Source: an archaeon (GTDB lineage Archaea > Hydrothermarchaeota > Hydrothermarchaeia > JALTZZ01). From it: a DNA stretch of 48,909 nucleotides. Both the position numbers and the translations under genes were made by a program. Shown piece by piece: positions 33,596 to 42,553 of this stretch; the stretch's first letter is position 1; each line of letters starts with the position of its first letter. The notes under the pieces were generated by a model. That model saw only the letters and a program-made list of their open reading frames with translations, did no database searches and was not told the origin of the DNA. The stretch covers positions 1 through 48,909 of the forward strand of contig JALTZZ010000086.1 of the NCBI GenBank assembly GCA_027051165.1. Direction: 5' to 3'.

Positions 33596-34084
33596 ATGGA
33601 AGAGGAATTTAAGCATATAGTAAGGATTGCTGGGTTCGATATAAGTGGTAATTGGAAGGTTCCGTATGGGTTATCAAAGATAAAAGGTATTGGAATTAGA
33701 CTTGGAGAAATAATATGCAAGATCGCTGGAATTGATAGAGATAAAAGGATAGGCTATCTTAGTGAGGAGGAAATTGAAAAGCTTGAAGAAATTGTTACAA
33801 ACTTAAATAAGTATAATCTTCCCTCATGGCTCTTTAATAGAAGAAAGGAGTATCACACGGGTAAAGATATTCACGTTGTAGGTTCCGATCTCATATTAGC
33901 ACTCAGAGAAGATATAAACAGACTAAAGAAGATAAGATGCTACCGTGGTATAAGGCATGAGTTGGGCTTACCCGTTAGAGGACAGAGAACGAGAACGAGC
34001 TTCAGAAAGGGTCAGACTGTTGGTGTTATAAGGCGTAGAAAAGGTCCAAGGGCGAGTGGAGCACCAGCTGAAAAGAAGAAGTAA
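33596..34084 (+). CDS. rps13: Small-subunit ribosomal protein uS13
   Basis: uS13 lies in the head of the small subunit and contacts the large subunit and the P-site tRNA. The 162 residues include GVIRLG-type helix-two-turn-helix text (LSKIKGIGIRLGEIICK), the GYLSEEEIEKL segment and the C-terminal RCYRGIRHELGLPVRGQRT, with the basic tail of archaeal members. It is the first gene of the conserved archaeal order S13-S4-S11-RpoD. An ATG four bases upstream is out of frame. Confidence 0.97.
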   Translation: MEEEFKHIVRIAGFDISGNWKVPYGLSKIKGIGIRLGEIICKIAGIDRDKRIGYLSEEEIEKLEEIVTNLNKYNLPSWLFNRRKEYHTGKDIHVVGSDLILALREDINRLKKIRCYRGIRHELGLPVRGQRTRTSFRKGQTVGVIRRRKGPRASGAPAEKKK

Positions 34085-34097
34085 TTAGGGTGATTAT

Positions 34098-34598
34098 ATG
34101 GGTGATCCTAAGAAACCAAGAAAGCTTTATGAAACACCGAGACATCCTTGGAAAAAGGAAAGATTGATCGAAGAAAGACGATTGGTAAGTAAGTATGGGC
34201 TTAAAAATAAGAGAGAGTTATGGAGAATGGAAACTTTGCTGAAAAAATTTAGAAGGCAGGCAAGAAAGCTTTTGGCAAGCTCTGGAAAGCAGGCGGAAAA
34301 GGAAGCCAAGGAGCTTATAAACAAACTTATAAGATTAAATCTACTAAAAGAGGGTGCAACCCTCGATGACGTTCTTGCTCTAAAAGTTGAAGATATACTT
34401 GAAAGAAGGCTCCAAACCCTCGTTTATAAGAAGGGGCTTGCAAGAACGATAAACCAAGCAAGGCAGTTCATTGTTCATGGTCATATCATGGTAAACGGTG
34501 TTAAGGTTACATCTCCAAGCTATTTGGTAGAGGCTGATGAGGAAGACAAAATAGAATTTAGCCCATACTCGCCGCTTAGAGAAAGAGGTGGTGAATAA
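34098..34598 (+). CDS. rps4: Small-subunit ribosomal protein uS4
   Basis: uS4 starts small-subunit assembly by binding the 5' domain of 16S rRNA. The 166 residues begin [18 protein letters not shown], typical of archaeal S4, and include the S4 RNA-binding domain ([20 protein letters not shown] and HIMVNGVKV). The gene follows rps13 by 13 bases behind GGGTGATT, and its last base is the first base of the rps11 start. Confidence 0.97.
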   Translation: MGDPKKPRKLYETPRHPWKKERLIEERRLVSKYGLKNKRELWRMETLLKKFRRQARKLLASSGKQAEKEAKELINKLIRLNLLKEGATLDDVLALKVEDILERRLQTLVYKKGLARTINQARQFIVHGHIMVNGVKVTSPSYLVEADEEDKIEFSPYSPLRERGGE

Positions 34599-34993
34599 TG
34601 GCTGAAAAAAAAGAAAGATGGGGTATTGCTCATATTTATGCGAGCTTTAACAACACGATCATCCACATAACCGATATTACTGGTGCAGAGACGATATCAA
34701 GGTGGAGCGGTGGCAGAGTGGTTAAGGCTGATAGAGAAGAAAGCTCGCCATACGCTGCAATGCAGGCTGCGATGAGAGCTGCACAGGAAGCTATGGAAAA
34801 GGGTATTGTTGGCGTTCACGTGCGTGTTAGAGCACCCGGTGGGCATTTGTCAAAAACCCCCGGTCCGGGGGCTCAGCCAGCTATTAGAGCTTTAGCAAGG
34901 GCTGGGCTTAAGATAGGCAGAATAGAAGATGTTACTCCTATACCACACGACAGCACAAGGAGACCCGGTGGCAAAAGGGGTAGGAGAGTATAA
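34598..34993 (+). CDS. rps11: Small-subunit ribosomal protein uS11
   Basis: uS11 belongs to the small-subunit platform near the E site. The 131 residues contain [20 protein letters not shown], the GGRVVK segment, [20 protein letters not shown] and the C-terminal [15 protein letters not shown], all typical of the archaeal form. Overlaps of one base at both ends link it tightly to rps4 and rpoD. Confidence 0.97.
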   Translation: MAEKKERWGIAHIYASFNNTIIHITDITGAETISRWSGGRVVKADREESSPYAAMQAAMRAAQEAMEKGIVGVHVRVRAPGGHLSKTPGPGAQPAIRALARAGLKIGRIEDVTPIPHDSTRRPGGKRGRRV

Positions 34994-35763
34994 TGAGGCT
35001 GAAGATCTTAGAAGCTAATGAGAAAAATTTAGTTCTTATTATAGAGGATGTTGATGTTAGTATTGTAAATGCTATAAGGAGAGCTATACTTACCGAGGTT
35101 CCTACAGTAGCTGTTGAGGATGTAATATTCTATGAAAACGACTCTCCTCTCCACGATGAAATCCTTGCTCTAAGAATTGGACTGATACCAATAAAAGCTA
35201 AGGTTGATCTTAAATTTAGAGATGAATGTGAATGTAACGGTAAAGGTTGCCCAATGTGCACAATATATCTGAGGCTCGAAAAAGAAGGTCCTGCTACAGT
35301 TTATTCTCACGATATAATCGTTGAAGAAGGTGTTGCAGAGCTACCAAAAAATATTCCAATAGTAAAGCTCGCAAAAAATCAGAGGTTAAAGCTTGAGGCA
35401 GAGGCTATACTCGGCAGAGGCAAGGAGCATGCAAAGTGGCAGAGCGGTATAGCAAGCTACAAGTATTATCCAGAAATAAAAATTAAAGAAGACTGCACGT
35501 TATGCAAAGCTTGTGTTGAAGAATGTCCAAGAAATGTTCTTGATGTGGAGGATGATAAAATTATTGTTAAAGATGAGCTGAACTGCACGCTGTGCAAAGC
35601 TTGCGTTGAGGTTTGTGATTACAATGCTATCGATGTTAAAGGTAATGATAGAAAATTTGTATTTAAAGTAGAGAGCTCAAGCTCACTTGATGCACGTGAT
35701 ATATTTATAAAAGCTTGTGACGTTATGATTGATAAGGCTAAGGAGCTGGAAGAACTATTGTAG
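34993..35763 (+). CDS. rpo3: RNA polymerase subunit Rpo3 (RpoD) with two Fe-S motifs
   Basis: Rpo3 is the alpha/Rpb3-like assembly subunit that pairs with Rpo11. The 256 residues begin with the dimerisation domain (VSIVNAIRRAILTEVP, about 22-37). Cysteines at 79-89 (CECNGKGCPMC) follow. The inserted domain holds two ferredoxin-type motifs, C168-C178 (CTLCKACVEEC) and C198-C208 (CTLCKACVEVC). All eight ligands are present, so two [4Fe-4S] clusters are expected, as in some methanogens. It overlaps rps11 and is followed three bases later by tRNA-Leu. Confidence 0.97.
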   Translation: MRLKILEANEKNLVLIIEDVDVSIVNAIRRAILTEVPTVAVEDVIFYENDSPLHDEILALRIGLIPIKAKVDLKFRDECECNGKGCPMCTIYLRLEKEGPATVYSHDIIVEEGVAELPKNIPIVKLAKNQRLKLEAEAILGRGKEHAKWQSGIASYKYYPEIKIKEDCTLCKACVEECPRNVLDVEDDKIIVKDELNCTLCKACVEVCDYNAIDVKGNDRKFVFKVESSSSLDARDIFIKACDVMIDKAKELEELL

Positions 35764-35765
35764 GT

Positions 35766-35851
35766 GCGGGGGTGGCCGAGTCAGGTCAAAGGCGCAGGGC
35801 TGAGGATCCTGTGGCGTAGAGCCTGCGAGGGTTCAAATCCCTCCCCCCGCA
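35766..35851 (+). tRNA. tRNA-Leu (anticodon GAG)
   Basis: This 86-base class II tRNA has acceptor GCGGGGG/CCCCCGC with discriminator A. The anticodon loop CTGAGGA gives GAG. It has a long variable arm (TGGCGTAGAGCCTGCG) and T arm GAGGGTTCAAATCCCTC. CCA is not encoded. It is embedded in the operon between rpoD and rpl18e and must be cut out of the transcript unless it has its own promoter. Confidence 0.95.
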
Positions 35852-35869
35852 CTAAAAAGAGGTGATTTC

Positions 35870-36235
35870 ATGAAGATAAGAACAAAGAGCACTGACGAGC
35901 GTCTTATAAGGCTTATTGAAGAACTTAAAAAGAAAAGCTTCGAAAACAAGGCGAGAATATGGCGTGCAGTCGCTGAAATGCTAAACAAGCCGAGAAGTAG
36001 GAGAAGGATAGTTAATATAAGCAGGATATCCAGATACACGAAGCAAGGTGATGTGGTCGTTGTCCCAGGTAAAGTCCTCGGAAGCGGGAGCATAAGCCAC
36101 AGTGTAACAGTTGCAGCTTTTGCATTTTCAAGGCAGGCAAAAGAAAAAATTACAAAAGCCGGGGGAAGATGTATAACCATTTTGGAGCTCGTAGAAGAAA
36201 ATCCAAAAGGATCTAATGTTAAGATAATCGGGTGA
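35870..36235 (+). CDS. rpl18e: Large-subunit ribosomal protein eL18
   Basis: The protein has 121 residues. It starts MKIRTKSTDERLIRLIEEL, with VNISRISRYTKQGDVVVVPGKVLG in the middle and the L15-like fold end (AFSRQAKEKITKAGG). The archaeal/eukaryotic eL18 family binds 23S rRNA. The gene starts behind GAGGTGATTTC, 18 bases after tRNA-Leu. Its last bases overlap the possible GTG of rpl13. Confidence 0.96.
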   Translation: MKIRTKSTDERLIRLIEELKKKSFENKARIWRAVAEMLNKPRSRRRIVNISRISRYTKQGDVVVVPGKVLGSGSISHSVTVAAFAFSRQAKEKITKAGGRCITILELVEENPKGSNVKIIG

Positions 36236-36240
36236 GAAAA

Positions 36241-36672
36241 ATGCTTATAATAGATGCCACAGATACGATAATGGGCAGGCTCGCAAGCTACTGTGCAAAA
36301 CTTGCTTTAAGGGGAGAAGAGATAGTTATAGTAAATGCTGAAAAAGCTGTCATAAGCGGTTCAAAAGAGTTCGTATTTAGAAAATATTTAGAAAGAAGAC
36401 ATAGAAAGAGTGTCATCAATCCAAGAAGATTTGGTCCCAAATTTCCGAGAACGCCTCAAGGCATCCTTAGAAGGGCTATTAGAGGAATGCTTCCATATAA
36501 GCAGGACAAGGGCAAAAGAGCCTTTAAAAGAATAAAAGTTTATGTTGGCGTGCCCAAAGAATTTGAAGGAAAAGAATTTATAAAACTTGAGAAAGCACAT
36601 GTTTCGAAGCTTAAAATACCAAAATATGTTTATCTTTATGAGTTGAGTAAATATTTAGGTGCAAAACTGTAG
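36241..36672 (+). CDS. rpl13: Large-subunit ribosomal protein uL13
   Basis: The protein has 143 residues. It starts [20 protein letters not shown]. The centre has [12 protein letters not shown] and [21 protein letters not shown], the standard uL13 core. I chose the ATG at 36241 with GGTGA five bases ahead; a GTG at 36232 would add three residues and overlap rpl18e. It is an early assembly protein of the large subunit. rps9 follows immediately. Confidence 0.95.
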   Translation: MLIIDATDTIMGRLASYCAKLALRGEEIVIVNAEKAVISGSKEFVFRKYLERRHRKSVINPRRFGPKFPRTPQGILRRAIRGMLPYKQDKGKRAFKRIKVYVGVPKEFEGKEFIKLEKAHVSKLKIPKYVYLYELSKYLGAKL

Positions 36673-36683
36673 TGGTGGTTATT

Positions 36684-37082
36684 ATGAAAATTGTTCAAAG
36701 TTCTGGAAAAAGAAAAACTGCAATTGCTCGTGCAGTTATAAAGCCCGGTAAAGGTAGAGTTAGGATAAACAAGAAGCCTGTAGAAATTCTTGAGCCTGAA
36801 ATGGCAAGGCTAAAAATTATGGAGGTTTTAATGCTTGCTGGAGATAGGGTAAAAGAAGTGGATATAGACGTAAACGTTAAAGGTGGCGGCTTTATGGGTC
36901 AAGCTGAAGCGGCAAGAATGGCGATAGGCAGAGGTCTTGTAGAATACTTTGCTGATGAAGAGTTGAAGAGAACCTATCTGGAATACGACAGAACAATATT
37001 GAAAGGAGATCCAAGGAGAGCAGAGCCAAAGAAAGTTGGTGGAAGAGGAGCAAGAGCAAAGTGGCAGACTTCATACAGATAA
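36684..37082 (+). CDS. rps9: Small-subunit ribosomal protein uS9
   Basis: The protein has 132 residues from the ATG at 36684 ([20 protein letters not shown]). Signature blocks are [21 protein letters not shown] and the C-terminal [17 protein letters not shown], whose final Arg reaches the P-site tRNA. A longer start at 36672 would overlap the rpl13 stop and adds hydrophobic residues unlike the family. The GGTGGTT before the ATG serves as ribosome binding site. Confidence 0.96.
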   Translation: MKIVQSSGKRKTAIARAVIKPGKGRVRINKKPVEILEPEMARLKIMEVLMLAGDRVKEVDIDVNVKGGGFMGQAEAARMAIGRGLVEYFADEELKRTYLEYDRTILKGDPRRAEPKKVGGRGARAKWQTSYR

Positions 37083-37095
37083 TTAAGGTGTCTGC

Positions 37096-37308
37096 ATGAT
37101 AATCCCGATAAGATGCTTCAGTTGCGGAGCTATAATAGCTGATAAATACGAGGAGTATAAAAAGAGGGTAGAGAAGGGGGAACATCCAAAGAAAGTTCTT
37201 GACGATTTGGGGATAAAACGCTACTGCTGCAGGAGAATGTTGCTGAGTCATATAGATTATATTGATTATGTTATAGAACTTGAAAATAGGCGTGGGGCCG
37301 TGGGGTAG
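37096..37308 (+). CDS. rpo10: RNA polymerase subunit Rpo10 (RpoN)
   Basis: Rpo10 is the small Rpb10-like zinc subunit. It starts [21 protein letters not shown] (C7, C10), and the second zinc pair is in [12 protein letters not shown] (C44, C45). The family normally ends soon after LSHIDYID-type text; here eight or more further residues ([10 protein letters not shown]) continue. These last codons, including the stop, are part of the 5' end of tRNA-Pro, which starts at 37294. Confidence 0.95.
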   Translation: MIIPIRCFSCGAIIADKYEEYKKRVEKGEHPKKVLDDLGIKRYCCRRMLLSHIDYIDYVIELENRRGAVG

Positions 37309-37367
37309 CTTGGTTAGCCTACCACCCTGGGGCGGTGGTGACTCGAGTTCAAATCTCGACGGCCCCA
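37294..37367 (+). tRNA. tRNA-Pro (anticodon GGG)
   Basis: The 74-base tRNA has acceptor GGGGCCG/CGGCCCC with discriminator A. The anticodon stem CCACC/GGTGG encloses CTGGGGC, anticodon GGG. The T arm is TCGAGTTCAAATCTCGA. Its first 15 bases are also the end of the rpo10 coding sequence. The bases after the discriminator are CCT, so a full CCA is not encoded. A T-run follows before rpo6. Confidence 0.95.
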
Positions 37368-37389
37368 CCTTTTTTAAGGAGGTTCGCCT

Positions 37390-37593
37390 TTGAAGCTCAC
37401 GAGGTTTGAGAAGGCAAGGATTATAGGTGCGAGAACTCTTCAGCTCGCTATGGGGGCTCCGCCTTTAATAAAGGTCTCAAAGGATATGAAGGATCCAATG
37501 CAGATCGCTTTAAAGGAGTTTGAGCTTGGTGTCATTCCCATAACCGTAAGAAGAAGGCTTCCGCCAAAGAAAGAGGTTGGTGAATTATTATGA
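37390..37593 (+). CDS. rpo6: RNA polymerase subunit Rpo6 (RpoK)
   Basis: This is the Rpb6/omega-like assembly subunit. The 67 residues start from a TTG behind [27 protein letters not shown], then MGAPPLIK and [14 protein letters not shown], the standard short archaeal form. Its stop overlaps the enolase start (ATGA). Confidence 0.95.
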   Translation: MKLTRFEKARIIGARTLQLAMGAPPLIKVSKDMKDPMQIALKEFELGVIPITVRRRLPPKKEVGELL

Positions 37594-38831
37594 ATCCAAG
37601 CATAATAGAAGATGTTTATGCAAGGAAAATTTTAGACAGCAGAGGAAATCCAACAATAGAGGTTGATGTTGTAACAAGACAAGGATTTGGAAGGTGTGCC
37701 GCACCGAGCGGTGCAAGCACCGGCAAGTATGAGGTTGTTGCTTTCCCTGAGAATAATGTTGATAAGGCTATAGTCGAGGTTACAGAAAATATAGCTCCAG
37801 AGCTTATAGGTATAGATGCTGAAGAACAAGAAATCATTGACTCTATTCTTAAAGAAATTGATGGGACTGAGAACTTCTCAAATATAGGTGGAAATACTGC
37901 TGTAGCTGTTTCCTTAGCCTGTGCAAAAGCTGCAGCAAGCTCTTATGGCATGAGTCTCTATCAGTATATCGGCGGAGCCTTTGCCTGTGAAATACCTCTA
38001 CCGCTTGGAAATGTAATAGGTGGCGGAGCTCATGCAGTAAACTCAACGGATATACAAGAATTTCTTGTAATACCCGATAGAGCCAAAAACATTGTAGAAG
38101 CTATATCTATAAATGCCGAAATTCATAGGAGAGTTAAAAGGGAGCTAAGTAAAATTTCGAACTATGCCTTAGGTAAAGGTGATGAGGGAGCTTGGAGTGC
38201 AAGTATAGATGATAAGACAGCACTTGAAATTCTTAAAAAAGTTGCTGATGAGGTAAGTGACGAATATAAGATTAAAGTAAAGCTTGGGGTTGATGTGGCT
38301 GCAAGCGAGCTTTTTGATGAGAAAAAAAATGCATACATATATAGGGATAAGAGACTAAGCAGAGAAGAGCAGATAAACTATATTCTTGAGCTTATAGATG
38401 AATATGAACTTTATTATGTAGAAGATCCTCTACATCAAGAAGATTTTGAAGGCTTTGCTGAAATAACTAAAAATGTGAAGAATACTCTTATATGTGGAGA
38501 CGACTTATATGTAACAAACTATAAAAGAATAGAGAAGGGTTTAGAATACAGATCTACCAATGCGGTTTTAATAAAGCCGAATCAATGCGGAACGTTGACA
38601 GATACTTTTAAAGCCGTTAGGTTAGCTAAGAATGGAAAGCAGGCTATAATAGTTAGCCATAGAAGCGGTGAAACAACGGACGAGACAATAGCACATTTAG
38701 CCGTTGCGTTTAACGCTCATCTCATAAAGAGCGGAGTTGTTGGTGGAGAGAGAATCGCAAAGCTTAATGAACTCGTTAGAATAGAAGAAGAGCTTGGAGA
38801 TAGAGCAAAAATAGCTAAAATAGGTGATTAA
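37590..38831 (+). CDS. eno: Enolase
   Basis: Enolase interconverts 2-phosphoglycerate and phosphoenolpyruvate in glycolysis/gluconeogenesis. The 413 residues have [15 protein letters not shown] near 13-27, the loop GASTGKYE near 40-47, the metal-binding [13 protein letters not shown] near 272-284, [10 protein letters not shown], and SHRSGETTD near 354-362. Its place between rpo6 and rps2 is a conserved archaeal arrangement. Confidence 0.97.
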   Translation: MNPSIIEDVYARKILDSRGNPTIEVDVVTRQGFGRCAAPSGASTGKYEVVAFPENNVDKAIVEVTENIAPELIGIDAEEQEIIDSILKEIDGTENFSNIGGNTAVAVSLACAKAAASSYGMSLYQYIGGAFACEIPLPLGNVIGGGAHAVNSTDIQEFLVIPDRAKNIVEAISINAEIHRRVKRELSKISNYALGKGDEGAWSASIDDKTALEILKKVADEVSDEYKIKVKLGVDVAASELFDEKKNAYIYRDKRLSREEQINYILELIDEYELYYVEDPLHQEDFEGFAEITKNVKNTLICGDDLYVTNYKRIEKGLEYRSTNAVLIKPNQCGTLTDTFKAVRLAKNGKQAIIVSHRSGETTDETIAHLAVAFNAHLIKSGVVGGERIAKLNELVRIEEELGDRAKIAKIGD

Positions 38832-39413
38832 ATGGAGCTGTTGGTAAATCTCGACGAATATTTAGCTGCTGGTGTGCATATAGGAACGCAGCAAAAAACA
38901 AAGGATATGCTACCCTTTATATATAAGGTTAGACCAGACGGCTTATACGTTCTTGATGTAAAGAAAACAGACGAAAGAATCAGAATTGCTGCGAAGTTTT
39001 TGGCAAGGTTTCAGCCAGACAAAATTCTCGTCGTTTCAAGGAGACAGTATGGGCACAGACCAATAAGAAAGTTTGCAGAGCTCACAGGTGCAAAAGCAAT
39101 TGCTGGAAGATTTATACCAGGGACCTTAACAAATCCACAGCTCGACTTTTTCATAGAGCCAGAGGTGCTTGTAGCAACAGACCCAAGGGGTGATGAGCAA
39201 GCCGTGCTTGAAGCAAGCAGAATAGGGATACCCGTAGTAGCACTGTGCGATACAGACAACTCGCTTGCAAGAGTTGATTTAGCCATACCAACAAACAACA
39301 AGGGGAGGAAAGCTCTTGCAGTGATCTACTGGCTGCTTGCAAGAGAGGTTCTAAGAAACAGAGGAGAAAGCATAGAAAACTTCCCAAGCTTAGACGAATT
39401 TATGGAAGGTTAA
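38832..39413 (+). CDS. rps2: Small-subunit ribosomal protein uS2
   Basis: The protein has 193 residues. It starts [20 protein letters not shown], followed by [30 protein letters not shown] and the tail [21 protein letters not shown], all typical of archaeal uS2. It directly follows the enolase stop and ends the operon. The next gene converges on it with a four-base overlap. Confidence 0.97.
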   Translation: MELLVNLDEYLAAGVHIGTQQKTKDMLPFIYKVRPDGLYVLDVKKTDERIRIAAKFLARFQPDKILVVSRRQYGHRPIRKFAELTGAKAIAGRFIPGTLTNPQLDFFIEPEVLVATDPRGDEQAVLEASRIGIPVVALCDTDNSLARVDLAIPTNNKGRKALAVIYWLLAREVLRNRGESIENFPSLDEFMEG

Positions 39414-40066
39414 AGGTCTACAAATCTATAGCTTATTCTGTTTTTACCCAATATTTCAAGCATACAGAAACCATGAGAAAATGCTCCCGGATTTATGATC
39501 AGTGTTTCTTTTATCCTATCGTGACCTTTTGCCTCATGGATATGTCCGCACACAACAACGTCTATATCATTTTCTTCAATAAACTTCCTTATCATTTTGC
39601 TTCCAACGTTTATGCCGCTTGACGTTTTGTCAACCTTTGTTTTATAAGGCGGAGTATGTGAAACGAATATCTTTATCTCAGCATCCTTAACATTCTCATA
39701 CGCTCTTAGCGCCTTTTCATAGAGAATATCCTCTGAGAATTCGAATGGCGTGTTGAATGGAGTAATATTTGAACCGCCCACACCAAAGAAGCCCACATTA
39801 TCAATAATAACTGAGCTTTCATTAAGATTTATCTTAAACTTAGATAGTGCTTTATCTACCTCTGGATAGTCGCAGTTTCCCGGCACGGCTAACATTCTTC
39901 TATCGCTCAATACTCTTTTAAATCTTTCAACGATAAGAACAGCCTCTTCATATCCGCCAAAATTTGTCAAATCCCCACTTATAACGAGAACATCAAAATC
40001 AAGATCAGCCAGTTTCTCTATATTTCTTGTTCTTGAATGAACATCTGAAACGCAGAGAATTTTCAT
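39410..40066 (-). CDS. Calcineurin-like metallophosphoesterase
   Basis: The protein has 218 residues from the ATG at 40066, behind AAGGTGA. Metal-ligand motifs in order are CVSDVHSR (D7, H9), [28 protein letters not shown] and [10 protein letters not shown], followed by INPGAF. This is the layout of the archaeal phosphoesterase family often annotated from M. jannaschii-type proteins; the substrate is unknown. The start overlaps the end of the UPF0179 gene, so the two are coupled. It is convergent with rps2. Confidence 0.9.
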   Translation of the reverse strand: MKILCVSDVHSRTRNIEKLADLDFDVLVISGDLTNFGGYEEAVLIVERFKRVLSDRRMLAVPGNCDYPEVDKALSKFKINLNESSVIIDNVGFFGVGGSNITPFNTPFEFSEDILYEKALRAYENVKDAEIKIFVSHTPPYKTKVDKTSSGINVGSKMIRKFIEENDIDVVVCGHIHEAKGHDRIKETLIINPGAFSHGFCMLEILGKNRISYRFVDL

Positions 40067-40497
40067 GTTCTTCTCACCTTTGCAAGCACAAGAGATTTTT
40101 TCTTTGGGCAATTTATCTTTCCAAGAAGATCAATAATTTTGCACGAATCCCCATTTTCTAAGCCTTCTGGGGTGCAAAAAGTGTAGTATTCGCAGAATAT
40201 TTCTTCACAAGAATTCTTTGATACAACGATCTTTGCCCCCGGCATTGCAAGTCTTGAATCAATTGCTATACGTATATCTGCCTCTTCAACTTCAACGACC
40301 CTTACTTTTCCGCTAATCTTGCATTCGTGCTCGTAGTTCCTTAAACTTACAATTCTATACTTCCTTCCAGCCTCAAGATTTTCTATGCACACTTTGAAAA
40401 GTCTGCAATCAACGCATTCCTCGGCATGTCCATAATGAACAAATTCATAACCTTCTTTTGCATCCTGTGATGGAACAAGGGTAATAATTTTCCCCAT
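40063..40497 (-). CDS. UPF0179 family protein
   Basis: The protein has 144 residues. It starts MGKIITLVPSQDAKEGYEF, followed by HAEECVDCRLFKVCIENLE, the cysteine-rich signature of the archaeal UPF0179 family. Further cysteines (HEC, NSCEEIFCEYYTFC, DSCKIIDL, INCPKK) suggest metal or Fe-S binding. The function is not known. I chose the ATG at 40497 because it matches the family N-terminus; an upstream ATG at 40521 exists. Confidence 0.85.
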   Translation of the reverse strand: MGKIITLVPSQDAKEGYEFVHYGHAEECVDCRLFKVCIENLEAGRKYRIVSLRNYEHECKISGKVRVVEVEEADIRIAIDSRLAMPGAKIVVSKNSCEEIFCEYYTFCTPEGLENGDSCKIIDLLGKINCPKKKSLVLAKVRRT

Positions 40498-40571
40498 GAA
40501 ATCTTTTTTAAAATATAACAAAGTAAAGTTTATTAAATTGAAGTCTACAAAAATATATTCGGTGATAGAGG

Positions 40572-40967
40572 ATGGATATGAAAAATCTTAAAGCTAAGGA
40601 TGTTATGGTAGCTAAAGATAAGCTTATTACGATATCTCCAGACGATAAAATTGCACTCGCAGATTTAAAAATGCTCAGAAACAACGTGGGTAGTTTGCCC
40701 GTTGTTGATGATGACGGAAAGCTCTTGGGCATAATTACCCAGCGAGATATAATGCTTAGCAGATTTAACGTTGGCGACCTTGAGGTTAAAGATCTTATGT
40801 CTAAGAAATGCATAACAGTTGACCCAGATACGGAGCTAAAAGAAGTTATAAAAATTATGCTTGAAAACAAAATAGAGAGGGTTCCTGTTGTAAATAACGA
40901 TAAAAAGCTCGAAGGCTTGGTTGTTGTTAACAAGATCCTCAAGGCTATGCTTAAGGTGATGGAATGA
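40572..40967 (+). CDS. Two-CBS-domain protein
   Basis: The protein has 131 residues and is nothing but a CBS pair: [20 protein letters not shown]...GIITQRDIM and [20 protein letters not shown]...GLVVVNKIL. Such stand-alone pairs sense adenosyl ligands. The stop overlaps the ribH start by four bases, so it is co-transcribed with the riboflavin/F420 genes and could report nucleotide status for that pathway (inference). A longer CBS protein lies at 15785-16519. Confidence 0.88.
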   Translation: MDMKNLKAKDVMVAKDKLITISPDDKIALADLKMLRNNVGSLPVVDDDGKLLGIITQRDIMLSRFNVGDLEVKDLMSKKCITVDPDTELKEVIKIMLENKIERVPVVNNDKKLEGLVVVNKILKAMLKVME

Positions 40968-41377
40968 AGGTAAGGCTTGGAATAGTTGTTTCAGAGTTCA
41001 ACTACGAGATAACATACCCAATGCTCGAACTTGCAAAGGAGCATGCGGAATTCTTAGGTGCAGAGATAGTAAAGATAGTTAAGGTTCCCGGAGCCTTTGA
41101 TATTCCCTTGGCTGTAAAGAAGCTCCTCGAAAGAGACGATATAGATGGCGTAGTTACGCTTGGAGCTGTTATAGAGGGAGAAACTGAGCACGACGAGATA
41201 GTGATGCAGCATGCATCAAGAAAAATAGCTGATTTATCCTTAGAATACAATAAACCCGTAAGTTTAGGAATCTCTGGACCGGGAGAGAGCACTGTGCAAG
41301 CCCTTGAACGTGTTGACTATGCAAAGCGTGCTGTAGAATCTGTTGTGAAAATGGTTAAAAGGCTGAAGGAGATTTAA
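40964..41377 (+). CDS. ribH: 6,7-dimethyl-8-ribityllumazine synthase
   Basis: RibH condenses ribitylaminouracil with dihydroxybutanone phosphate to lumazine, the riboflavin precursor. The 137 residues include [15 protein letters not shown] near 8-22, [15 protein letters not shown] near 42-56, [16 protein letters not shown] near 66-81 and a [13 protein letters not shown] block. The length is that of the short archaeal form. It is translationally coupled to the CBS gene upstream, and arfB starts five bases downstream. Confidence 0.95.
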   Translation: MKVRLGIVVSEFNYEITYPMLELAKEHAEFLGAEIVKIVKVPGAFDIPLAVKKLLERDDIDGVVTLGAVIEGETEHDEIVMQHASRKIADLSLEYNKPVSLGISGPGESTVQALERVDYAKRAVESVVKMVKRLKEI

Positions 41378-41382
41378 GCTTT

Positions 41383-42069
41383 GTGGTTGAGCTCAGAAAA
41401 GATGCTGGTAAAATATTAGAAGAAGGAGTTCACGAAATTGGTGTAATAGCACTTGGCTCCCACTTGGAGAATCACGGTATAGCACTTCCTATAGATACTG
41501 ATATAAAAATAGCTGCATTTCTTGCCTTAAAGGCTTGTATAGAAACTGGAGCTCATATAATAGGTGTTGCAAACTTAGCCTGCGAAAAAAGCTATATAAA
41601 GCACGGAATACATTTCTCCAAAAGCGAGCTGTTGGAGGAGATTAAGGAAATAGTAAATAGAGCTAAGAGGATTGGAATAAAAAAAGTCCTTATAGTAAAT
41701 GCACACGGTGGAAACAAGGAAATAGAAAAAGATATTGAAAAGCTTAGCGAGGAGCTTGATGTTAAAATAAAAATGAACAGTAAAATCGTTGAGCTCGAAG
41801 GTGCACACGCTGGAACTGGAGAGCTCTCCGTAGGATACATTATAGGCATAGCGTGCAGAAATTTAAGAGAGCACTCAAATTTTGAGAAATATCCAGAAGT
41901 TGGTTTTGTTGGGATTAAATCTGCTTGGAAAAATGAAAAAATAAAAAAACTTGCAGAAAAAACAAAAAAAGAGGGTATAAGAATAGATGAAGAGCTTGGA
42001 AAAAGAATCTTAGACGAAGCCCTTAAGAGCATAATAAACGATATAAAGGATCTTCTTAAAGATAAATAG
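41383..42069 (+). CDS. arfB: FAPy deformylase ArfB
   Basis: This creatininase-family protein of 228 residues fits ArfB, which removes formate from 2-amino-5-formylamino-6-ribosylaminopyrimidinone phosphate in the archaeal riboflavin/F420 route. Diagnostic text: EEGVHEIGVIALGSHLENHG (about 13-32), PIDTDIKIAA, VNAHGGNKE near 111-119 and LEGAHAGTGELSVG near 142-155; the Glu, His and Asp metal ligands are present. The start is a GTG. Its place after ribH strongly supports ArfB over other creatininase paralogues. Confidence 0.92.
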   Translation: MVELRKDAGKILEEGVHEIGVIALGSHLENHGIALPIDTDIKIAAFLALKACIETGAHIIGVANLACEKSYIKHGIHFSKSELLEEIKEIVNRAKRIGIKKVLIVNAHGGNKEIEKDIEKLSEELDVKIKMNSKIVELEGAHAGTGELSVGYIIGIACRNLREHSNFEKYPEVGFVGIKSAWKNEKIKKLAEKTKKEGIRIDEELGKRILDEALKSIINDIKDLLKDK

Positions 42070-42084
42070 ATAGAGGTGACGATC

Positions 42085-42504
42085 ATGGGTGTATATACTG
42101 AAACTATAGAGTTTTTTGCTGAAGCTGAGAAAGGTATCGTTGATATTACGAAGGATGTTCAAAGAATCGTTGAGAAAAGTGGATTCAGAAACGGAATTGC
42201 TACTGTTTTCATAGTAGGCTCTACGGGTGCTGTAACAACAATGGAATACGAGCCGGGGTTGAAAAAAGACATTCCCAACGCTCTTGAAAGAATAGCTCCG
42301 AGCAATATAGATTATGAGCACCACAAGACTTGGCACGACGATAACGGAAAGAGCCATGTAAGAGCAAGCATTGTCGGAGCGAGCATTACAGTTCCGTTTA
42401 TAAACGGCAGGCTTACCTTGGGCACTTGGCAACAGATCGTAGCTATGAACCTTGACACAAGATCGAGACAGAGAAAGGTAGTTGTAGTAGTTATAGGAGA
42501 ATAA
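42085..42504 (+). CDS. YjbQ family (UPF0047) protein
   Basis: The protein has 139 residues from the ATG at 42085, with GAGGTGACG upstream. Typical family text: GIATVFIVGSTGAVTTMEYEPG, then HVRASIVGASITVPFINGRLTLGTWQQIVAMNLD with the conserved His and terminal strand. E. coli YjbQ has weak thiamin-phosphate synthase activity when overexpressed; the true role is unknown. It is 15 bases after arfB, so it is part of the same operon. Confidence 0.9.
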   Translation: MGVYTETIEFFAEAEKGIVDITKDVQRIVEKSGFRNGIATVFIVGSTGAVTTMEYEPGLKKDIPNALERIAPSNIDYEHHKTWHDDNGKSHVRASIVGASITVPFINGRLTLGTWQQIVAMNLDTRSRQRKVVVVVIGE

Positions 42505-42553
42505 CTTTGGTTTTTATTACTTTTTCTATTTCTATTGCTAACCTCTAAAAATT

